From: Prunella strophiata
Lineage: Eukaryota > Chordata > Aves > Passeriformes > Prunellidae
Assembly (NCBI GenBank): GCA_036583965.1
Contig: JAZBQD010000030.1
Location: forward strand, 83,084,800-83,148,799
Length of the DNA: 64,000 bases
Direction: 5' to 3'
The number at the start of each line of letters is the position of its first letter. Position 1 is the stretch's first letter. The notes beneath the pieces were generated by a model. That model worked only from the letters and a program-made list of their open reading frames with translations. It was not told the DNA's origin and did no database searches. Below, one piece after another: positions 25,506-35,630 of the stretch. The position numbers and the translations under genes were made by a program.

Positions 25506-26891
25506 TAAGGATACAAATTCAGCATACCAGAGTTTAAAGAAGAGTGTGTTACTTTGTCCCTTGGAGTCCCAGGTGTGAAAGGGAACTCTGTATGCATTGT
25601 AGAATCATATATACTCATATTTACTGTGAATATTTGCTGTTCAAATAACAAAGGATAAATAATATCATATGGTCCCTTTCTGTGTGGAAAACATTTTGTC
25701 CCCAGGCCTCAGCTGGGGAATTCAGCAGAGCTTTGTTGCAGTTTCTGGATTCAGTGCCTTCAGAGAAGCAGTGCCAGCATGCAAAAGAAACAGACATTAG
25801 GTAGAGCTAATCAGAAATCTTCCTTTGAAACAAAACATAGGTAGAAGATTCATTGGATGTAGGATGTCAAATTTTAATTTCTCATTTGCTAAACACTGGC
25901 AAGTGTGAAGCATAGGAAGTTGATCAGAACAGGCAAGAGGTCCCATGGATTTCAAGATGCACATCTCAAGGAAAATACATCTAACAGACCTACTTTGGAC
26001 AAAGTTTTCCATGGCTTCGAGATACCACAGCCTTGAAGCAGGAAAATGTCTTATCTTCTGGATCATGTCCACCATTTACCATGCTATACAGATATCCATG
26101 GATGCAGCAGGACTGGAGTTATGCAAGTGTTTTTAGCATACTTTCTATGGAAGACAGTATCTGAAAGCTCTGCAACCTTGGTTCTGACCACTTCAGGGAT
26201 AGTAAAGAGTGATTAACTTCCAATCTCTCCTATGGTGGCTCTTCAAAATCATTGAATCTGATGGAAATAACAGTTGCTTGCTTCTTGCTTTAGAGTTGGG
26301 ACTCTGGTGCTGGATGTTCTGGGACAGGTTCACGCAGTGTACCCCAACAGTGCACAGTAAGGGAGGCTCAGAGACACACACGAAGACTATTTTGTGCAAG
26401 TTCAATGAAATTAATGGTTTTGTGGTTTTGCTGAGGCTTCAGTCTTCCATGGAGTGTAATTCCATTCAGAAAGGGAAGGTTTCTAATCCTGGAAAATACT
26501 TCCAATCTCATGTGTTTCAGGGCTGAGTGACATTTTTAAAGAAAGGGAGAATGCCAAAAGCAGGCAGCCCACTTTGCACTTATCACCACTATTTCATGAC
26601 TGTCAAATGTAAGCTGTGCTGGAAAGGAGATTGAAAAATGTTCAAATATAAAACTGGAAGAAGGTGTTATTATTAGTTTATTTCTGACTACTATTTTGGG
26701 TTGCTCTGTTGCTGTTTTGTTCTAGTAATTGAATTTGCTTGTTTATGAACCATGTGCATGAGCTCCCTGCACTGATTAAGAATATTAGCTCAGGGCGCTA
26801 GAAAAACAAAACAAAACAAATCAAAAAACCAAAATGAGCCAAATAAAAAAATAAGCATTATTCAATTTATTGTCCACATCAGATGCTGTAA

Positions 26892-27930
26892 CTTGTGGGT
26901 GTAGTGACAGAACAACTTAGTGCTGCATCAGGTCCAGCCAGAGTCAGGAGGGGCTGGTGGTGTGGTGGAAATCCCTTGTGCTGGGAGGCAGCACTAGCAG
27001 AGAAGGGGCAGCTCAACACATTGCCTGGTGCTCAGGCCCTGATTTCAAGCTTTTGTTTTATAGTTCCCAAGACTGGCAGTGCTGCTGAGACAGTGTCTTT
27101 CTCTCAGGCAAAGGGAACAAGAGAGGCCAGTGGGAAAATGGCATGTTATTTCCACTCAGAAGTGTTTTAGCCCATGAAAACCAGTAGAACCAGCATGGAT
27201 ACTACTATTGTAGTCTATTTATACACATCAGAAAGCTGAAATCTGGAGTGCAAGCTAGCAGGCTTGGTTAAAAATACTCCTCTTATAGTAGCAAAAGGGC
27301 TTTTCCTATTGCACTGCAGAGCAAGAGAGGTTTTTAGTAAAAAAATGTTCCAGTCTACAAATTGCACAGCTGAGGGTAGTGTTGGTGTTGTATTTGATAA
27401 TTGCTTTGCAAAGCAGTAACTTCATGCTCAGTAAGTCTTCTTCATAATGAAAGCATTTGCATCATCAGAGGTTATGGGTTTGAAAAGCCAAAACTGGCAC
27501 AGCCACCCCCATTTTGGTGCTGCTGCTATGGATGTGCCTCTCCAGTGCCAGGCCTTTAGTCACTTCTCTCTGAGTTTTTCCTGATATGCTACCACTAAGG
27601 CTTGCTGTGCTGAGGAGGGCTCCACCAGCTGCTGCTGCTGAGCTGTCTGTTGGCTTCAGTGCTCCCATTATGGCTTGCTGTCCAGCTCTGTCCATGTGTT
27701 GAAACCCATGAGCCAAATAGCTCCTGGTGTAAGGGAAAGAAGAGCTCTTGCATCATGGAACTGGCACAGCCAGTGTCCTCACGTTGCAGAGGTGACAAAG
27801 AAAAGCAGTGGGGAGAGAAAAACTCTGCACTGTATTCTCCTGTGCAGCACTGCTGAAGGTGGCATGATGACTGAAGCACGTCTGACTAAATTGAATCTCT
27901 GGAAAAGGTTTCAGAAGATTCAGAGCTGGT
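26892..27930. other. GC-richer unclassified stretch in intron 8
   Basis: Two blocks (26.9-27.17 and 27.47-27.93 kb) are visibly richer in G and C than the surrounding intron and have open frames of 80-95 codons on both strands, including one at 27595-27879 on the minus strand. No protein motif is recognised. An old, highly diverged retroelement is the simplest explanation; I cannot name one. Confidence 0.3.
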
Positions 27931-29944
27931 GATGAGATGAAACCTGAGTGATCCTTTCTGAGTGACTCATCTGTGGATCAGCAGCTGACTACAGAGGAAA
28001 TTTCACACTTAGCTGTCTCTTCTTTTGACTGCTTTTGCATCATATTTTATTTCAGATAATGCACTGTAAATAGTATTCCTCACTGAATTGTTCCAGCCTA
28101 TCACAGTAAACCATAGTTACTGGGACAAACACAGGATGCTGCTTTTTTGTGTGTGTTACCAATTTTCATACACATACTAGTTTGGGATTGAAAACTCTCT
28201 TTTGAAAGCCTTGATGCTCTGCTTCATATATGAGGGCAAGCTCTAGGATCAAGGAAGAAATTAATTTTTATTTTTCATAAAATATTTCTTCTGATATGGT
28301 ATTGATGCTTAAATTAAAGTCCTCTGATTGTAGCAAAACTGTCAGAAAAATAATAGGTGGCCTCTAAAAATGTTTCCTTTGAAAATTGATCGCCATTGTT
28401 ACGAATCCATTCCATTTATCCTGTTTGTGTTGGCAGATTGAGGCTTCATTTGTAGCTCTCAAAGCTTTCAGTTTTGCTACATAAGTTGTTAATTTTAAAT
28501 AGGGCTCAGGTAAAGCCTAATGTATGGCTTAATCAGCATGATAGAGCTTTAAGGCAATCCTGTTCTCACTTGTTGTTCACTCTTGTAGTAGAGGCCATTT
28601 GTATAATCAGATGGTGAGCATATGTTTTGGACACTGCTCCTTCTGGGCCAATCCACAGAGCTTATGTGATACATGTTAAAGTCCCCTGCTGAAAAAATTG
28701 CTTTTTGGTTCAAATCTACGTTTTCAGTTTGGTGGGACCAAAAGCTCAGCCCCAGAGTATGAATCAGGAGGGTAACTATCACACAAGCTCATTCAAGCTG
28801 CAAACCCCCAGTGGCTGTCAGACATGTGGGAAGAGCTTCCTCTGACAAGAATAATGCAATAACCCTTTATAAAAAGGCCCTTCTCATCAGGCAGTGCCTG
28901 CATGTATTTTTAGCTCTGGAGATTCCTGGCTCCAACCCCCGCTGTTGGCCAAGGCAGCAGCTTCCCACCAGGCATTGCTGAGAGCAGAGGCTCAGGCCAC
29001 TTACATCTACTTAGCAGTTTTGTTAATTGTAGCAACCCCTCTCATAAGTGGGATTTTATTGTGAAAATTAATATCTTGACTTCTGTGGAAGAATTATCAC
29101 TCAGTTTAAATTGGGAAGTACGAGAATAGCAAAACTGGCAGTATTCTCCTGTGTATCTTCCTCCTTCCTGGATACTTTTTTCAGTGCTTTTTTTAACAGT
29201 GGGAGATTTTTTATATCACCACTGTGATGAGTAGGTACCAAATTTTGAAATATATCTGTCAAGGGTGATAAGCACAGTTCTTGTGGGAAGAACACTCATC
29301 CTGTAGCTCATGGTGGGGACATTCATTGTGCACTGGGAGACTCATACATGTGCTAGTTTTGTTTCACAACCACTTTGCACAAGTGTGAACCGTGCAAATC
29401 CTGAGACAGCAAGAAGGATTGTATGTGCAATTCATAGGACATCTCAGAGACTGTAGTAATCCAGACAATGTGAAATACAGGGCAAAGGAGGACTGTGCAT
29501 TTGTTTCCTTTTCTTTCTCCATTGAAATACATCAAGGTTAATTGTAAAACTTCATTATTACTTGATAGACAGTGAGAATAATATGGAAGTTCCTAATTAG
29601 TTTGCTTCTTCATACTTTCCCTGTTTTCAAGGTCTTTCCATCTTCCCAGTTCTGCTGGTTATCCTGGGCTCATCTACTAAGCTGATATAACATAATTACC
29701 TCTTCCATTTTTTTGATGCTTATTAATTAATATAAACATATTTAAATGGCAGTGAGAGTAGTATCAACTTTTAGACTCAGGGAGAACACTCAACACTATA
29801 ATTTTTGCTTTGCCTGCAATTTTAAATTATTTTTAAATATCCAAGGCATGATGTGGTCAGTGTATTTAGCTTTAAGCACAGATAAAACTCAAGGCCTGAT
29901 TGCATATTTTTCTACATGTTGGAAAGCCATTTATGCATAAGTAA

Positions 29945-30261
29945 AGAAGATGAAAGAGGCAGACACTGATCTCTTTGGTGCCCAGTGACAGGACTCAAGG
30001 GAATGGCCTGAAGTTGTGTCAGAGAAGGTTCAGGTTGGATATTAGAAAAAGGTTCTTCTCCCAGAGGGTGGTTGGGCACTGGAACAGGCTCCCCAGGCAA
30101 GTGGTCACAGCACCAAACCTGACAGAGTTCAGAGAATGTTTGGACAACACTCTCAGGCACATGGTGTGACTCTTGGGGATGGTGCTGTGCAAGGGTCAGG
30201 AGTCAGACCAGTTGATTCCTGTGGGTCCCTTCCAACTCAGAATATTCTGTGATTCTGTGTG
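29945..30261 (+). mobile_element. CR1 LINE 3' fragment
   Basis: GCCCAGTGACAGGACTCAAG, GAATGGCCTGAAGTTGTGTC, GGTTCAGGTTGGATATTAGA, AAAGGTTCTTCTCCCAGAGG, GCACTGGAACAGGCTCCCCA and the terminal ATTCTGTGATTCTGTG identify a CR1 3' UTR in sense orientation. It belongs to the same subfamily as the minus-strand copy at 20562-21460: the shared words are reverse complements of each other. It is relatively well preserved. Confidence 0.93.
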
Positions 30262-33180
30262 TACTTAAATACTAATTTTGATGTAAAATAATGCAAGACT
30301 AACTACAGAGACAGAGCTTTTCATTATGTTATTTAAACCCCCTATTTGCATTTATATTGCTTCACAGGATGGGAAGTGTTTACATGGTATTTGAAAATTT
30401 GGGATTGATGAACAAGTAAACATACCTATGGGGTTTGAACAAAATGCTTCCTATTTTTGGGCAAAAGGCTTCCTCTGAAAGAGTTACGAGGAAAAAGAGA
30501 TTTCATTGTAACATACTCTTTAAAATTTATGGAATATTAAACAGAGAACTAAATGAACTTGAAACAATTCAGACTCTACCTAATAATAAGTCAAGGCTTA
30601 TGGTAGTTTTCTGGCCCTAGTAAAGTGCTTTCAAACTGGCTTTAAAGTTGAAGTTTTTAAAAAAATATTGGAGAAAGATATTCAATAGCAGCTCTTATAT
30701 TTTGGTTTTTAAACTAGAATAGCTAACATCTAAATGAGCCTGGATCTTAGGTAGGATTAAAAAGTAGATTTAGGATTTCCCAGATATAATAGGGCACTGA
30801 AGTTTTGGACCTGGAACAAGTTGAGTCCACTGGAACCATGTGGTGTTCCCCCAAGAGCAGGGAGCAGGTTCTTTGTGAATGTTGTCTTAATTCTCCTTCT
30901 GGCTTCAGTTAGGTGAGTCACAGTCATTTTTGGGTAATGGCATTAGGCTGCTGGAGTATTTGGATTTTTCACTTGTACTGTAATATGTTTAGTTCAGAAA
31001 TGGTGAACCTTCAAAGGTGAATCTGCTTCTGAAAATGCATTTATGTGAGATTCAGTCACTTCACCCTGGTGCAGGAGCTGTAGTTACTCAAAGGTGGGAG
31101 GGATGGAGTTTGATAAAAATTTATTCTGAAATAAGAGCACTGGTTTTGCATATTTGTATCCATGCTGATTCAGCAGAGAATTAATTAATGATTTGGTACT
31201 CAGCTGTTTTCATCTGTTTTGATGAGCTTACTGGGAAACACTCCAGGGAAACAACCAACCCTTGCTTGTGCTGGGGAGGAGATGTGAAAACCAAACATGA
31301 AGACCACAGTGGAGAAATGGGAGGGAGTGGCTTCGGTGGAGCGAAAGTGGGGAGAAAGGAGGCAGCAAAAAGTATGCAAGCACAGGGTTAGCAGAGAAGT
31401 AAAAAAAGGGAAATAGTTTGGTTAAAGAAGGATGGTAAGAATTTAGCGGAAATTGGCGAAATCCACAGTGTTCTCTCTGATTTATAGCAGCATTTGAGAG
31501 TAAAGCCTGCTGTTAGCATTTTGGGGAGGATTTCCAGTACTCAGAGTGACATTTTTGAGCCAGGTGATAAAATTATATTCTGTGGCTCATACAGAGTAAA
31601 ATTAAAGTTCTGTCAAAGACATTGGCCTTGTTTGTCAGATGTAGCCATGACTGCCTGTAATCCAGCCAGCCACTTTTCTTAATCTATACCTGGGGTAACA
31701 TTTTCCCTGGAGCCACTGAGCAGCACTCATGTTCACTCATGGAGGATTTTGCCTTCTCTGTATATTCAGGCAAGCATGAGGCAACTTGCACAGGTTACCC
31801 TGCCATTATTGGTTTGCTTCTTTATTTGTTGAGAGGGCTTGTGTACCTTTGTCAAAGTAATTTAAATCATTGCTTAAATGATTCCAAAGTCATGTTTATG
31901 TGCAAATACTTTTTAACATGCTGCATGTATTAAGTATTCATACTTTAAGACATCACCTTAAGATTGTCACAAAGTATTAGCATACAGTGCTCTAATGTTG
32001 TCAACAGCTTAGGTGGCTTATTCAAAAACTCTGAAGGAATCAATGTGAAAGAATAAATCTCAAGAGTATCTGTGGACCGGAGGCTGATTTAGCTTCTGCA
32101 GACCCCTTCTTCTCTCCATCTGCTCCTTCCTCATATTTGACATGCAAGCCTGTTGCTCCATTAGCAAAGAGATGAATTTCTAAAGTATGTTTCCAAATAT
32201 GTTTCATTTGACATTTTGAGCAAAATGTATACCATCATGCAGCTTCATAGGACATACTGGTATCTTCAGAAAAAGAATTTACCCAAAAGTTGCAACTTTC
32301 TTGACCACCTTTCTGGTTTGATTTCTAGATGCAGTGACAAACAGTGAAAAGTTGGCACATCAAAGGCAGAAGCCCTGTTAAGGTGGCATGTAAAGTTGGC
32401 AGATGAAGGTGAAGAAGGCCATGCCTTGCAAGGAAATAATAGGAATAAAATTAATTCCTTGATCAGGAGAAGCCTGAATGCATAGGTGTACCCTCCATAA
32501 TCCAGGTTTTCAACTGACAGCTCACATCAGCTGAGGTTCAGTGTAGAAGGGCAAAGTGCCCAGGATGGGCTGATATCTGTGTATGTGTAGGTGGCAGGCA
32601 GAATCAGGAGAGATCAGGAAGTCCTGAGGGAAAGAGAAGCTGACATCTGTAGTGGTGGAAAGAAAAGGAATAGAGACCTGCAAGGGGATGGCAGGGCTTT
32701 AGAGGTGAAGCCCACCAAAATGGTCTCTGCTATGACATTTTTAGTAAGCTGAAGACTGTTTCTCAAAGCCTAGGAGGAGATGGGAAAAATGACATTTGAT
32801 GTCATGGGGGTCTGGATGAGAGATTTAGTTTTAAGCTTCACAAGGAAAAAACAGGTTGTTGAGATGTTTTATACATTACACAAAAAATACCCTGATCATA
32901 ATTTGTACTCTTAGTGAAAAAAAAACAAAACAGTAGAAACTGAAGTAGTTTTTTCAGAGACCACCATAAGTAGTGATGATATCCATGACTGTATTTTACA
33001 CTTGTGTTTATTCCCTGGTTACAGAGACTGCTTAACAGCATGAACTCCTTTCTGCAAACCTTGAGAACTTACTTTTGTACCCAAAGGGTTTCTGCCATGG
33101 AGAAAATAAATTCTTCTTAATGACCACTGAGGCTTCTCCATGCCATTATTTTTGTTCATATTGTTTATTTTTATTTATAG

Positions 33181-33219
33181 GTGCTTATCAGCATAATGTG
33201 CCATTGCCTACAGCAGCAG
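33181..33219 (+). other. candidate 39-nt cassette exon in intron 8 (unproven)
   Basis: A strong T-rich tract ending TTTATAG precedes GTGCTTATCAG, and CAGCAGCAG is followed by GTTATG. Exon 8 ends and exon 9 begins in phase 0, so this 39-nt insert would keep the frame and add VLISIMCHCLQQQ to the TM3-TM4 loop. A different frame here is open further, with a hydrophobic stretch, but ends in a stop. Avian beta-2 and beta-4 subunits are known to have alternatively spliced insertions in this loop, which makes the idea plausible. Without transcript data it may be a decoy. Confidence 0.2.
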
Positions 33220-35166
33220 GTTATGTTAGATACCTTAGAATTTTTTTCCTACTTGCCTGTATATCATTTGTAGCATTTTACATTCTTTTTCTTCCATTTG
33301 CAAGCACCTTGGTAAAGCATTACTGATATACTATCATAATTGTCTTCCCTGAGAAAAGATAAGCTGAAGCATCAATAATTGATGAAAGAAATATCCATTT
33401 CACAAAATTTCAAGTAGAATGAAAAAAGTTAAATGCATATGGACAGACACATAGCTGTGTATACTTTTTGATCCATCACACAGCTTGCAAGGGACGTGGT
33501 ATCAGATGACTGTGCAAACTTCAGAAGGCTGTGACAATAGCCTGTTTTTACAATCACTTTTAAACTGATGCTTCTAGAATGAGATGTTCAACTGCTACAC
33601 AGTTCTCACAGCTAGATCATGCAGCAGGTTAGAAAAATGTATTAATTGTGTGATGAATTATGGATGAATAAATTGCATATGTAAAACTGGAAATTATCCT
33701 GTATTCCATGATTCACTATCTATTTCTGACATGGAGAACTAAATTCTCTTGAACAGAGTCACACGTGTGTTAACTGTCTGAAAATACCCAGCACAGGGGC
33801 ATTTTTTTTTAACTTCAGCCATCATTTTCCTTGCCTCAAAACTGGCAGAAAATTTGGAGCTGATCCCTGCATTACCTGTACTGACTACAAATGCTTCAGT
33901 GTGTAGGGCCTGGGGCATGGGGGGTTGTGCTGCCCCACCAATGAAACTATCAAATACTGATTCAGACACCATTCCTTAGAACTTCTCCTCAGTGCCCCTC
34001 ATGGGAACTCTTAAGGTTTCTGGACTGACGAAGCCATACTGCAACTCTGTGCTGCTCCTCTTTTGCCACTCAGGAGGACTGGAGAGTCTGGCTCAAATTT
34101 TAAGACTCTACATGATCATGACCTTTTTCTTTATTACTGAAAATGGCATCACACTGCTCTGTACTTGGAAATTTATATGGGGTTTTGATGATTTTTGTAT
34201 GGAGCTCTCTGTGATATGGTTGACCAGGGACCTGGTTTTTGTCTATCAGGGTGATGCCTAGTCCTTGACTGGGTATGGGTTATTGCTAGCACAAACATTG
34301 ACCTTGCTGTAGTTGTATTTGCTATTAAATTAAGTATTAAAGTATTATTAATTCTAAACCAAAATATCTACATAGAAATCTCTGTCAAGTTTCTCTCAAC
34401 AAGACCTTGACTTTGTTAGCATGATAAATATACTTTGTGCTGAACACTGGTCACTGCCTCTGGAATAGGGCAGTGAAAGGGAAGAGTCCCTCCTATTTCC
34501 TCAATTCACCCATTTTTTTTTCTATACCTTAAGTTCATTGGTTTTTAAGATCAATCACTCGGACAGAAAATCCCTGCAGTTAAAAACTGCCATGATTGGA
34601 AAACTCTGCAAATGACTTTGGAAGGAAAACCTCAGGAGCTAAGTTGTAAATAAGCTCCGTGATTGTAAAATACAGAGTTAAGCACATCAGAACTGTTCTT
34701 GCGATTTTAGCAAACTTCACAGGCACTTTTTAAAATCTCATTTTAGATCACAGTTAGGAAAAAAAAAACTAGCCAGTTTAATTTAATTTCCTGCTGTAGC
34801 AGAGAGAGGATCCATCCCTTACTGTCTTGCTCCATTGCCAGCAATGCAGAGGTTTCACTGAACTACACCATCCATTAAAATGTGGCTGATTCAGAGGGAG
34901 AAGAAAATGGTGGAGTTTGCCAAGTACGGTTTTGTACTGGATGTTTGGTAGTATGATGATAACCCTGTTTATAAAAGTATTTAAGTACTTGCCTAATTTT
35001 AGGCAGCTGAATAGTGTCCATTTCTTTTTTAAGATTATCACATGCTTAAAAATAATTACATTATTTTTCTAGATATGTATGGGTTTGGAGATTTACATAC
35101 ACCCACATTCTGTTCATCGATGTCAAGTCTTTTGAAAGAATTTATGTTTCTATTTTTCCCCCCTAG

Positions 35167-35517
35167 GTGGACACCCATGGAAACATTCTGCTGACATCGC
35201 TTGAAATTCACAACGAGGTGGCAAGCAACGAGATCACCACCAGCGTTACAGAAGCCCGAAATTCAACGATATCCTTTGACAACTCAGGAATCCAGTACAG
35301 GAAACAAAGCTCACATCGTGAAAGCCTGGGAAGGCGCTCGTCAGAAAGAACAGGCTCCCACAGCAAGAGGGGCCATTTACGAAGAAGGTCTTCGCAACTG
35401 AAAATAAAAATCCCCGATCTAACAGATGTGAATGCCATCGACAGATGGTCAAGAATGGTGTTTCCATTCACGTTTTCTCTTTTCAATTTAATTTACTGGC
35501 TATACTATGTTAACTGA
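35167..35517 (+). CDS. GABRB3: GABRB3 exon 9: cytoplasmic loop, TM4 and C-terminus
   Basis: The terminal coding exon has 351 nt, starts in phase 0 at GTG GAC and ends with TGA at 35515-35517. [17 protein letters not shown] opens the variable loop; [14 protein letters not shown] is conserved among beta-3 subunits. [14 protein letters not shown] contains the adjacent serines equivalent to Ser408/409, targets of PKA, PKC and CaMKII and part of the AP2-binding site in beta-3; beta-1 and beta-2 have Ala-Ser there. [19 protein letters not shown] begins TM4, and [10 protein letters not shown] is the C-terminus. An additional RRSS lies 16 codons upstream. The loop between QYRKQS and LRRRSS is clearly divergent from mammalian beta-3, while both flanks are conserved. 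Confidence 0.98.
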   Translation: MDTHGNILLTSLEIHNEVASNEITTSVTEARNSTISFDNSGIQYRKQSSHRESLGRRSSERTGSHSKRGHLRRRSSQLKIKIPDLTDVNAIDRWSRMVFPFTFSLFNLIYWLYYVN

Positions 35518-35577
35518 GTGACTTAGTTTTTTTTAAAGGACTTCAACTATAACAAGTGAAGTACTACTTGCCTGCAG

Positions 35578-35630
35578 AGTTTATATATATATTTATATAT
35601 ATATTTATATATAAAAAAAATATATATATG
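35578..35630 (+). repeat. TATATATTTATA repeat and AT hairpin in the 3' UTR
   Basis: TTTATATATATA units repeat three times and are followed by A8 and a TATATATATATG arm. The unit is self-complementary and would fold into an AU stem in RNA, 60 nt after the stop codon. Confidence 0.8.

Larger units (their letters stand above)
23555..35166 (+). other. GABRB3: GABRB3 intron 8
   Basis: This 11.6-kb phase-0 GT-AG intron is the longest in the window and ends in TTTTTCCCCCCTAG. It contains T-runs near 24262 and 24988, plus-strand CR1 pieces at 25.09-25.50 and 29.95-30.26 kb, and A-rich low-complexity sequence at 26.80-26.85 kb. GC-richer unclassified stretches lie at 26.9-27.2 and 27.47-27.93 kb. A candidate 39-nt cassette exon is at 33181. 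From 30.3 to 35.1 kb I recognise no transposable element. Confidence 0.85.

Noticed and set aside
27465..27932. Overlapping 70-95-codon frames on both strands in intron 8
   Set aside because: They reflect locally higher GC; products have no motif and coding-like features agree on neither strand.
33181..33326. Duplicate of exon 7 in intron 8, since both start GTGCYTATC and encode Gly-Ala-Tyr followed by a hydrophobic segment
   Set aside because: Similarity stops after about four codons, and the only later donor (33312) would be in a different phase.
35208..35486. 92- and 73-codon antisense frames in exon 9
   Set aside because: Shadows of the coding exon; no independent support.
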